DNA of 64,000 nt from Bacteroidia bacterium (GTDB taxonomy: Bacteria > Bacteroidota > Bacteroidia > J057). The stretch is from positions 1-64,000 of the forward strand of contig JAUIKF010000031.1 in NCBI GenBank assembly GCA_030430575.1. The letters run 5' to 3'. The position numbers were made by a program, and so were the translations under genes. Under the pieces are notes generated by a model. That model did no database searches. It worked only from the letters and a program-made list of their open reading frames with translations, and was not told the origin of the DNA. Shown here piece after piece: positions 1-7,806 of the stretch. Each line of letters starts with the position of its first letter. Position 1 is the first letter of the stretch.

Positions 1-1
1 A

Positions 2-121
2 ATAAGATCATATATCCTCTCGGCCAGAAAGCAGGGCAAAAGGGCATTCAATGCCCTCAATGAGGTCTTTGTTGACCAGAACGCGATAAATCAAATCGCA
101 GGCCTTAGGCCTGCTGAATAG
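2..121 (+). CDS. C-terminal fragment of a transposase-like protein (partial)
   Basis: Reading frame 2 is open from the window edge to a TAG at 119-121 and gives 39 residues containing RSYILSARKQGKRAFNAL. This resembles the extreme C-terminus of DDE/IS66-type transposases (typically IR-Y-STARKQG...A); the match is from memory. The start lies outside the window. The fragment overlaps the 3' end of the convergent DinB-like gene by about 17 bp. It could be the tail of an intact IS or a remnant; the window cannot tell. Confidence 0.4.
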   Translation: MRSYILSARKQGKRAFNALNEVFVDQNAINQIAGLRPAE

Positions 122-665
122 TTACAATAATTTTATGCTTCTTCATCGCCTTCAAATGGTGAAAAGTGTGAAACACAGTGAAGAAAAGCGCCTCACGGAT
201 GAGGATTTTCCCTAAAAGGGGATGTGGGACTATATAATTGTCCAGCTTTTTATCATCCCATTTTTGAATCCGCTTGGTCAATTTATGCTCGATCGTTGTC
301 CAACGGTCGAGCATTGCTTTCTTATGAGGGTTTTTGATTTGGGGGACATAGCGTCCGCTGGCTTGGCCGCCGGCACTCAGGCGCTCTTCATAGCGTTGGA
401 CAAGCCCTGCATAGGTTCGAGATGGTCGATTGGGTTTGCCAAAATAATATTTAAGCCCTATTCCAGGGATCAGAAAGACTTTTGCAACAGGTTCAGCAGC
501 TCGGATTAGGTGTTCGAAGTTTTCAGCAATGCTCCACTTTTCGCCTCTTGCAGCAAAAAAGTCCTCTTCATCTATTTCCGCTACAAAATGGGCTACTTGC
601 TGGAAAGCGTCATGTGTCGCATCGATGATACTTTCCTTATCATAAATCGAAAGGGTTCTATGCAT
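105..665 (-). CDS. DinB-like/YfiT-type helical bundle protein
   Basis: 186 residues, the usual length for the DinB/YfiT metal-binding four-helix superfamily. His52 lies in the N-terminal helical segment (ENFEHLIRAAE), and the C-terminal part reads HPLLGKILIREALFFTVFHT followed by FHHL, the typical third-helix pattern with the clustered histidines that bind a divalent metal in this family. Members include bacillithiol S-transferases and damage-inducible proteins of unknown role, so the substrate cannot be named. It is probably cytosolic, with no signal peptide. It is transcribed divergently from the first cyclase gene across about 57 bp, and its 3' end runs convergently into the transposase-like tail. 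Confidence 0.75.
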   Translation of the reverse strand: MHRTLSIYDKESIIDATHDAFQQVAHFVAEIDEEDFFAARGEKWSIAENFEHLIRAAEPVAKVFLIPGIGLKYYFGKPNRPSRTYAGLVQRYEERLSAGGQASGRYVPQIKNPHKKAMLDRWTTIEHKLTKRIQKWDDKKLDNYIVPHPLLGKILIREALFFTVFHTFHHLKAMKKHKIIVTIQQA

Positions 666-722
666 GGAAAAAATATTTTACACCAAATTAATACTTTTAC
701 TAATTCTTCCTACCTTGAGGAC

Positions 723-3700
723 ATGGAAGGATGTCGGAAATTCCTGACCGCAAGGTCTTTGCTGGCACTTATTGCCAGCCTCTTATCATTCACTTCAGTC
801 TCTGCCCAAACAGATACATGGCCTACCCTGCATATCGATAGCATTGAAGGGTATTTTTCTTTGCGTCCCTATATGAAATTTTGGGTGGACAATGCGGGAA
901 GCAGCTCCCAAGTGGAGGTGGAAGCACGCATAGATGAATTTCAACTGATGGAAGCCATCCCTAAAGACTTGGATGCCTCGGCAGTGTATTGGGTGGCATT
1001 TCAGGTGAATAGCCGAGTCGAAAAAGCATCGGACTGGATGCTCCAGTTGGGGGTAGTGAATTTCGCCGATGTGTATATCAGCTCGGATACGGGCTACGTA
1101 GTCAAGAAAGCAGGGGTATATTGTCCCCATTCGGAAAAAGACTTCCACTTGGCAGAGACCGAAAAAGTGCAATTGCATTTAGTGCCAGGGGACCAAAAGA
1201 CCATTTGGATTCGGGTACAGCAAATTGATCATTCTCCCCCCAACTTGAATTTCCTCTTATTGGAACTGCAATATTGGAAGACCCTGTCCAAGGAAGTGAT
1301 CCATGTGATCATTGCGCTGTTTCAAGGCATGGTGTTGATCATCATTTTGTACAACCTCATCCTCTTTTTTACGACGCGGATGTGGCCACATCTGTACTAT
1401 GCCTTATACCTGGTGTCGGTGTCCCTGTTTGTGTTATTTGCCCTACGGGTTTTGCAGGTTTTGCCCACGGATCACCCCAAATTGATCACCCATGTAGGCT
1501 TCTTGTCCCTGGCACTTCTGAGTATTTTTTATTTTCAATTTGGGCGTAGTTTCCTCAATACTAGGACATTAATTCCAAGTTGGGACCGCTACCTCAAAAT
1601 GTATATTTGGATAAAAATTGGAATCCTCGTTGTCGAGCAAGTGATTTTGGCCTTGACATTCCATATAGAAGTGGTGCGCGATATAGAGTTTGCAGTAATC
1701 ATTTTAGATGCCGTGGTTTCGGTATTTTTGATCATTAGACTGATCAGAACCCGGTCCTTTCTCGCCCGATTTTTCATAGCTGGATCAGCGTTGGTAATGG
1801 TGTTTGCTCTGGTGGTAACGGTTCTTGGCAATGTGTTTAAAATTCCCGATTCCTTCCTGTTCTTCCTGATAGCTGTTGTGGTAGAAATTCTGATATTCTC
1901 CTTAGGGTTGGGGTATCGGATAAAAATAAACGAACAGGAAAAGCTCCATGCGCAAGAGGAACTCACCAAGCAGCTTTTGGCAGCCGATAAATTGAAAGAC
2001 GAATTCCTCGCCAACACCTCTCACGAGTTGCGGACGCCCCTGAATGGCATCATAGGAATCGCAGAGTCGCTGCATGATGGAGCTGCAGGCAAGCCTTCTG
2101 CTTCGATGCAGCAAAACCTGTCCATGATTGTCTCCTCTGGCCGCCGCCTGGCCAACCTTGTCAACGACCTCCTTGATTTCTCTAAACTCAAATCATTTGA
2201 CCTAAAGATCCAACGGAAGCCAGTTGACATGCGGGCACTGACAGATGTTGTTATGCAAATCAGCAAACCCCTGGTGCAGGGGAAGCCCTTGATCCTGAAA
2301 AATGAAATATCAGCGGATGCCCCCCCGGTAATGGGCGATGAAAATCGACTCCAACAAGTGATGCACAATCTGATTGGCAATGGAATCAAATTCACCCCTG
2401 CAGGGGAAGTGGTCGTTTCGGCGGAGGAAGTCGGTGATATGTTAGAAATCATCATTTCGGATACTGGGATCGGTATTCCGGTAGATAAAATGGAATCTAT
2501 TTTCCAGTCTTTTGAGCAAGGAGATGGCTCCACGGCGCGTGAATACGGAGGGACGGGATTGGGACTTAGCATTACCAAAAAATTGGTGGAACTACATGGG
2601 GGGACGATTCAGGCCAGTTCAGAAGAAGGGAAGGGTTCCACTTTTCGTTTTCGAATTCCGATTTCTGGGGAAAAGGCGATACTCCCGTCAATACAAAAAC
2701 CTGTTCCGACCAGAGTGCATGCTTTGGAAGCACCGATAGAAAGTGAAAATCTGACGGACTATGTGGAAGTGTCCCTAGAAAATGGAGGCGAAAAGGTCCG
2801 CATCCTTGTGGTAGACGACGAACCCATTAACCAGCAGGTAGTTCGCAATCATTTGTCTCGGGGCAACTATGAGGTTCGATCTGCGATGAATGGAGAAGAG
2901 GCCTTGGAAGCAATTGCAGCCGAGCCGCCATTTGATTTGGTCCTCCTGGATATCATGATGCCTCAGATGTCGGGTTTTGAAGTGTGCCAAAAAATAAGGG
3001 AATCTTATCTGCCTTCAGAGCTACCTATCATCATGGTCACAGCCAAAAACCAGGTCGAAGACCTGGTTCAGGGACTCTCCTTTGGCGCCAATGATTACCT
3101 CACCAAACCCTTCTCCAAAGACGAGTTTTTGGCCCGGATCAAAACCCACCTCAAGCTATTTAATATCAATGCTGCTTATGGTCGTTTTGTCCCTCGAGAA
3201 TTCTTGAAAGCTTTGGGACAAGAATCCATTATAGATATAAAACTAGGAGATCAAGTAGAAAAGGAAGTAACCGTGTTTTTCTCCGATATTCGCGCCTATA
3301 CCACATTAGCAGAGACGATGACTCCTCAGGAGAATTTCAACTTTATCAATGCATATCTAGGGCGGGTAGGCCCCATCATCAAGGAGCATAATGGATTTGT
3401 GAATCAATACTATGGGGATGGGGTGATGGCATTGTTTCTCAAAAAACCAGAAGATGCTATCCTTGCTTCGGAAGAAATGCACCGCGTCGTCGACGAATAC
3501 AGCGCTAAGCGCGCAAAAATTGGGCGGCTTCCCATTAAGATCGGCATCGGTCTGCACACGGGATCATTGATGCTGGGCATCATCGGGGACGCACTACGCA
3601 TGGAAGCAGGGGTGGTCTCTGACACCGTGAACACTGCTGCGCGGATGGAGGGCCTCACCAAATATTATGGCTCACGCCTGGTAGTCAGTGAAGACACCCT

Positions 3701-4034
3701 CAATAGTTTGGAAGCTCCTTCTGAGTTTAGGTATCGATTTGTGGGACGGGTATTGGTGAAAGGGAAAAAGGAACCTATCTCTATTTATGACTTTTTTGGG
3801 GGCGACCCCGCGTCTGTGATTGCGGTCAAAACGAAAACGAAGGAAATATTTGAAGCCGCTATGGGGCATTACTTCAACGGGCAAATCGAAGAGGCTGCCA
3901 AGGCATTTAAGGCCGTTATCGCCGCATTTCCTGAAGATCAGGCGGCAGATCATTATCTGCAGCGTTGTGAGGCATTATTGGAGGAAGGACTACAAGAGGG
4001 ATGGACGGGTGTTGAGGAGATGCGGCAGAAGTGA
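723..4034 (+). CDS. 7TM-DISM sensor - histidine kinase - receiver - class III cyclase
   Basis: I chose ATG 723 because it begins a clear signal peptide (MEGCRKFLTARSLLAL...SVSA); an upstream in-frame ATG at 660 sits at the start of the divergent gene. The 1103-residue product has a periplasmic 7TMR-DISMED2-like domain (about 30-190), a seven-helix 7TMR-DISM membrane region (about 195-415), a HisKA domain with the phospho-acceptor His434 (NTSHELRTPL), a HATPase domain (GGTGLGLSI), a receiver with Asp743 (LVLLDIMMP), and a class III nucleotide cyclase. Cyclase metal aspartates are Asp855 (FFSDIR) and Asp899 (YYGDG). The purine-selecting Lys position is Gln895 and the Asp/Cys/Thr position is Gly, so ATP versus GTP use cannot be assigned. 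The protein ends in a TPR-like hairpin and the tail WTGVEEMRQK. It is the first of four paralogues. Confidence 0.9.
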   Translation: MEGCRKFLTARSLLALIASLLSFTSVSAQTDTWPTLHIDSIEGYFSLRPYMKFWVDNAGSSSQVEVEARIDEFQLMEAIPKDLDASAVYWVAFQVNSRVEKASDWMLQLGVVNFADVYISSDTGYVVKKAGVYCPHSEKDFHLAETEKVQLHLVPGDQKTIWIRVQQIDHSPPNLNFLLLELQYWKTLSKEVIHVIIALFQGMVLIIILYNLILFFTTRMWPHLYYALYLVSVSLFVLFALRVLQVLPTDHPKLITHVGFLSLALLSIFYFQFGRSFLNTRTLIPSWDRYLKMYIWIKIGILVVEQVILALTFHIEVVRDIEFAVIILDAVVSVFLIIRLIRTRSFLARFFIAGSALVMVFALVVTVLGNVFKIPDSFLFFLIAVVVEILIFSLGLGYRIKINEQEKLHAQEELTKQLLAADKLKDEFLANTSHELRTPLNGIIGIAESLHDGAAGKPSASMQQNLSMIVSSGRRLANLVNDLLDFSKLKSFDLKIQRKPVDMRALTDVVMQISKPLVQGKPLILKNEISADAPPVMGDENRLQQVMHNLIGNGIKFTPAGEVVVSAEEVGDMLEIIISDTGIGIPVDKMESIFQSFEQGDGSTAREYGGTGLGLSITKKLVELHGGTIQASSEEGKGSTFRFRIPISGEKAILPSIQKPVPTRVHALEAPIESENLTDYVEVSLENGGEKVRILVVDDEPINQQVVRNHLSRGNYEVRSAMNGEEALEAIAAEPPFDLVLLDIMMPQMSGFEVCQKIRESYLPSELPIIMVTAKNQVEDLVQGLSFGANDYLTKPFSKDEFLARIKTHLKLFNINAAYGRFVPREFLKALGQESIIDIKLGDQVEKEVTVFFSDIRAYTTLAETMTPQENFNFINAYLGRVGPIIKEHNGFVNQYYGDGVMALFLKKPEDAILASEEMHRVVDEYSAKRAKIGRLPIKIGIGLHTGSLMLGIIGDALRMEAGVVSDTVNTAARMEGLTKYYGSRLVVSEDTLNSLEAPSEFRYRFVGRVLVKGKKEPISIYDFFGGDPASVIAVKTKTKEIFEAAMGHYFNGQIEEAAKAFKAVIAAFPEDQAADHYLQRCEALLEEGLQEGWTGVEEMRQK

Positions 4035-4090
4035 CGATAAAAGCAGGTTAGTAAGTCTTTAATCCGCTCAAACTATATAAAATTACGTAG

Positions 4091-4125
4091 TTAAAGCGAA
4101 TTAGGTGTGGTATAATCCGCTTTAA
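4091..4125. repeat. Inverted repeat TTAAAGCGRATTA before the ATPase gene
   Basis: TTAAAGCGAATTA at 4091-4103 faces TAATCCGCTTTAA at 4113-4125 (13-bp arms, one mismatch, 9-nt spacer). A third related copy, TAATCCGCTCAAAC, lies near 4061-4074. The set fills the gap between the first cyclase gene and the AAA+ ATPase gene. It may be an operator or an end-sequence of the inserted ATPase module. Confidence 0.5.
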
Positions 4126-4130
4126 TTATT

Positions 4131-4138
4131 TATTTTTG
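4131..4138 (+). promoter_or_regulatory. Candidate Bacteroidota -7 box (TATTTTTG)
   Basis: TATTTTTG matches TAnnTTTG and lies 20 bp before the ATPase ATG, directly after the inverted repeat. No clear -33 TTG is seen, so this is tentative. Confidence 0.3.
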
Positions 4139-4157
4139 TCCAAATTTGTGCTTTGGT

Positions 4158-5609
4158 ATGAAAAAAATAATGATCGGCCGAAAATCAGAAATAAAGGTGC
4201 TGCAGTCCGCCTTGGCATCTGAACGGCCTGAATTTATCGCCCTTATTGGCCGAAGGCGTGTGGGAAAAACATTCTTAGTCAAGGAAACTTATGGTCACGA
4301 CATTGATTTTGAGTTGACGGGAATACAGCATGCTAGTAAAATGGAGCAGTTGCAAAATTTCATTTTTGCACTCAGAAATTATTTCCCAGATTTTGAAATT
4401 GAATCTAAGCCTAAATCGTGGCTGGAGGCATTTTTTATGCTATCCAATGCATTAGAAGAGAAAGCTAAACAAAGCAAGTTGGTGGTTTTCTTAGACGAAC
4501 TGCCATGGCTGGGGACTAAGCGATCTAGTTTCATCATAGGGTTGAGTTGGTTTTGGAATAGTTGGGCAATTAATCATCATATTGTTTTGGTAGTTTGTGG
4601 CTCAGCTGCTTCGTGGATGATCAAGAAGGTCATCAATGACCGTGGAGGATTACACAATAGACTTACAAAAATGGTTTTTCTTAAACCATTTACTTTAAGT
4701 GAAACGGAAGCATTTCTACAGTCTCGAAATATTAATTTAAACAAGTATCATATCACTCAGCTTTACATGGCGATGGGAGGGATACCCATGTATCTGGATC
4801 AAGTTCAGTCAGGCAAGTCAGCAGTCCAAAATATCCATGCGATATGTTTTAGCCAAGGAGGCTACCTTCGAAAAGAATTCGATCGATTGTTTTCCTCTTT
4901 ATTTGACAATTGGGAAAATCACCTGGCCGTCATTCGTGCATTGGCAAGTAAGCGAATGGGCATGACGCGTCAAGAAATTATTTCAAGAACTAAATTCCAA
5001 AATGGGGGAATGTTAACGGATTTGCTAAAGGAATTGATAGAATCTGGATTTGTACAGATTTTTTCAGGATATGGGAAAAAGAAGCAACTTAGCTTGTATC
5101 GGTTGATTGACCCCTATTCCTTATTTTATCTGACATTTATTGAACCTTTAGGAGCAAATGCCAAATCAGATTTTAGTAAATTAAGCGATCTGCCCAATTA
5201 TACCTCATGGTGTGGGTATGCTTTTGAAAATATTTGTTTGACGCATATAAGCCAAATACGAAAAGCCTTAGGGATTTATGGAATATATACTTCCATTTCT
5301 TCATTTGTGGCTAAACCCACTGATAAATTACCAGGGACCCAAATAGACCTTTTGATTGATAGAAGTGATCATTCCATTAACTTATGTGAGATTAAATTTA
5401 GTAGTTCTGACTATACCGTCACAAAAAAAGATGTGGAAAATCTGGCTACTAAAAAACGAGTTTTTCAATACCATACTAAAAGTAAGAAGCATATTTTTAC
5501 TTCTTTAATCACCACCTACGGGGTAGTAGAAAATAGCCATAAGCTAAACCACATAGACCAAGTGGTCGTTTGGGATGATTTGTTCGAAGACTTGAGTAAT
5601 GATATTTAA
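4158..5609 (+). CDS. AAA+ ATPase with DUF234/PD-(D/E)XK C-terminus
   Basis: 483 residues from ATG 4158 (a TTG at 4146 is also in frame but less likely). The N-terminus has Walker A GRRRVGKT, Walker B VVFLDELPW and the CGSAASWM sensor region of the archaeal-type ATPase_2 family. A winged-helix segment follows, and the C-terminus carries QIDLLIDR...CEIKFS, the D...ExK pattern of the nuclease-like DUF234 domain. Members are common in Bacteroidota and archaea, often in accessory DNA; their cellular role is not established. The gene is visibly more AT-rich than the cyclases around it. It interrupts the cyclase cluster, and its last 11 bp overlap the next cyclase gene, so it is probably an insertion. 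Confidence 0.85.
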   Translation: MKKIMIGRKSEIKVLQSALASERPEFIALIGRRRVGKTFLVKETYGHDIDFELTGIQHASKMEQLQNFIFALRNYFPDFEIESKPKSWLEAFFMLSNALEEKAKQSKLVVFLDELPWLGTKRSSFIIGLSWFWNSWAINHHIVLVVCGSAASWMIKKVINDRGGLHNRLTKMVFLKPFTLSETEAFLQSRNINLNKYHITQLYMAMGGIPMYLDQVQSGKSAVQNIHAICFSQGGYLRKEFDRLFSSLFDNWENHLAVIRALASKRMGMTRQEIISRTKFQNGGMLTDLLKELIESGFVQIFSGYGKKKQLSLYRLIDPYSLFYLTFIEPLGANAKSDFSKLSDLPNYTSWCGYAFENICLTHISQIRKALGIYGIYTSISSFVAKPTDKLPGTQIDLLIDRSDHSINLCEIKFSSSDYTVTKKDVENLATKKRVFQYHTKSKKHIFTSLITTYGVVENSHKLNHIDQVVVWDDLFEDLSNDI

Positions 5610-7770
5610 TCAAATTACTTCTCAGAGCGATTTGTGGGCCTATTTATTTTATGCCTTGATTGTGCTATTTCTCGCGGTAGTGTTCTTGCTGGCTCAGCGG
5701 GAAAAACTCAGAAGAGAGCGCCTGGAACTGACTAAAGAGCGAGAAGTAAATGAAAAACTCCGCCAGGCTGACCGCCTGAAAGATGAATTCCTGGCCAAGG
5801 TAGCCTATGAGCTTAGAAATCCCTTAAATGGGATCATCGGGCTTGGGGAAGCATTATTTGACCGATTGAAAGATGATGCTTCGTCTGATACCCGCAAGGA
5901 CCTTGTCACCCTCATCCGAGCGGGCAGGCGGCTCTCCACCCTTGTCAATGACATTCACGACTACGCCCGATTGCGTGATCAGTCGGTGAAGCTCCAACTC
6001 AAGCCTGTGGACCTGCATTCCTTGACAGAAATAGTGATTGACCTGAACCATCCTTATGCCAAGGCCAAGAAGATCGAACTGGTCAATGAGATACCCCCTG
6101 ACTTCCCCCATTCCATTGGGGATGAAGACCGCCTCTTACAGATTTTTCACAACCTCGTGGGTAATGCCCTGAAATTCACCAAAGAAGGGAAGGTCAGAAT
6201 TCGTGGGGAAGCAAGAGAAGATGGCTTGTATCTGGGCGTTTGTGATACGGGGCCAGGTATTCCAGATAAGGAGCGTAAGCACCTCTTTCAGGCATTTGAG
6301 GATAAAGAGGGGGCAATGGCGCGCTCCTTCGATGAGACAGGCCTGGGGCTGGACCTCGCCCAGGAACTGGTACGGCTTCACGGAGGGGAAATGTGGGTGG
6401 AATCCAAAGAGGGAGAAGGTACTACCTTCTTTTTTCGCTTGCCCATGTCAAAAGAGAAAGCAGAACTTCCCGCACAAAAGGAATTATTAGCGTTGGTGGA
6501 AATTGCCCCAAAACCTGTAGAACCAGGTGCCATAAAAATTTTGGTAGTAGATGATGATCCCATTCACCAGCAGGTATTGCACAACCATTTGAGCCGGGAA
6601 GGATATCATATCATCAGTGAGTTTAATGGGGAAGATGCCTGGCAGCGTTTTGAAGCAAATGAGCGCTTTGATATGGTCTTATTGGACCTCACCTTGCCAG
6701 GGCTATCTGGATTTGAACTGTGTCGCAGGATACGAGAGCGCTACCTGGCTTCTCAACTCCCGGTGATCATGATCACCTCCAATGCCCAGGTGCACGATGT
6801 GGTGGCGGGCTTCAATTTCGGAGCTAATGATTACCTCACGAAGCCTTTCTCCAAGCAGGAGTTTTTGGCCAGAATCCGAACCCATCTCAATCTGGTTCAC
6901 ATCAATGCAGCTTATGGGCGATTTGTCCCCCATGAATTTCTGCGGTCATTGGGCAAAGAAAGCATAATGGAGGTTCAGCTTGGGGACCAAGTGGAAAAGG
7001 AAGTGACCGTTCTTTTTGCAGATATTCGAGCGTATACTTCTCTGGCTGAAACAATGAAACCCGAGGACAACTTCAACTTCCTGAATGGGTATCTGGGCCG
7101 CTTGGGGCCAATCATCAAGCGCCACCACGGGATCGTGAACCAGTATTATGGAGATGGAATCATGGCCTTATTCCAACGAAAGCCATCAGATGCCATAGCC
7201 GCCGCGATAGATATACATCAAAAACTGTTGGCCTATAATCAGGAGCGGATTGCTAAAGGGAGAAAACCTATTCGGACAGGGGTTGGCCTGCATACGGGGC
7301 CATTGATGCTGGGCATCATTGGGGATGAGGAGCGCATGGACGCTGCAGTGGTATCGGATACGGTGAATACCGCAGCGCGCATGGAGGGACTCAACAAAGT
7401 ATATGGAGCAAATATTATTGCCAGTGAACCTACTTTGGCAGCCTTAGAAGATCCCGATGGTGCGCATTTTCGTTTCCTCGCGATGGTGAAAGTGAAGGGA
7501 AAAAAAGACACCCTCACCGTCTATGAATTTTTTGCGGGAGACGATCCTGAGGAGGCTGACCTGAAAAAGCAGACGCTAGGTCATTATGAAAGAGGAATTG
7601 ATGCCTATTTTAAGCGAGAATTTGCGCGGGCGTCAGATTATTTTAAAATGGTTCTTACCTTAAATCCCAAGGATCGCATTGCTAAGCACTATTTGCTAAA
7701 TTGTACCAAATACATGATTCAAGGGGTGTCTCCTAGTTGGAATGGGGTAGAGGAGATGACAAAAAAATGA
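5599..7770 (+). CDS. Sensor-less kinase-like - receiver - class III cyclase, His replaced by Tyr
   Basis: 723 residues starting at ATG 5599 inside the end of the ATPase gene. Only one membrane helix (about 14-33) precedes a coiled linker and a HisKA-like domain. Its H-box reads KVAYELRNPL: the phospho-acceptor His is Tyr70 and RTPL is RNPL, so autophosphorylation in cis should be impossible. The HATPase region keeps the N-box (HNLVGNALKF) and DTGPGIP. The receiver keeps Asp363 (MVLLDLTLP). The cyclase keeps both metal aspartates (Asp475, Asp519), with Gln515 and Ala at the purine-selecting positions. The tail is WNGVEEMTKK. Compared with its paralogues it lacks a sensor domain. It may be controlled by phosphotransfer from a neighbour or by heterodimerisation (inference). 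Confidence 0.88.
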   Translation: MIFNQITSQSDLWAYLFYALIVLFLAVVFLLAQREKLRRERLELTKEREVNEKLRQADRLKDEFLAKVAYELRNPLNGIIGLGEALFDRLKDDASSDTRKDLVTLIRAGRRLSTLVNDIHDYARLRDQSVKLQLKPVDLHSLTEIVIDLNHPYAKAKKIELVNEIPPDFPHSIGDEDRLLQIFHNLVGNALKFTKEGKVRIRGEAREDGLYLGVCDTGPGIPDKERKHLFQAFEDKEGAMARSFDETGLGLDLAQELVRLHGGEMWVESKEGEGTTFFFRLPMSKEKAELPAQKELLALVEIAPKPVEPGAIKILVVDDDPIHQQVLHNHLSREGYHIISEFNGEDAWQRFEANERFDMVLLDLTLPGLSGFELCRRIRERYLASQLPVIMITSNAQVHDVVAGFNFGANDYLTKPFSKQEFLARIRTHLNLVHINAAYGRFVPHEFLRSLGKESIMEVQLGDQVEKEVTVLFADIRAYTSLAETMKPEDNFNFLNGYLGRLGPIIKRHHGIVNQYYGDGIMALFQRKPSDAIAAAIDIHQKLLAYNQERIAKGRKPIRTGVGLHTGPLMLGIIGDEERMDAAVVSDTVNTAARMEGLNKVYGANIIASEPTLAALEDPDGAHFRFLAMVKVKGKKDTLTVYEFFAGDDPEEADLKKQTLGHYERGIDAYFKREFARASDYFKMVLTLNPKDRIAKHYLLNCTKYMIQGVSPSWNGVEEMTKK

Positions 7771-7806
7771 TGAAGTGTGAAAAGGAATGATTAAATAGCC
7801 TCTAAC

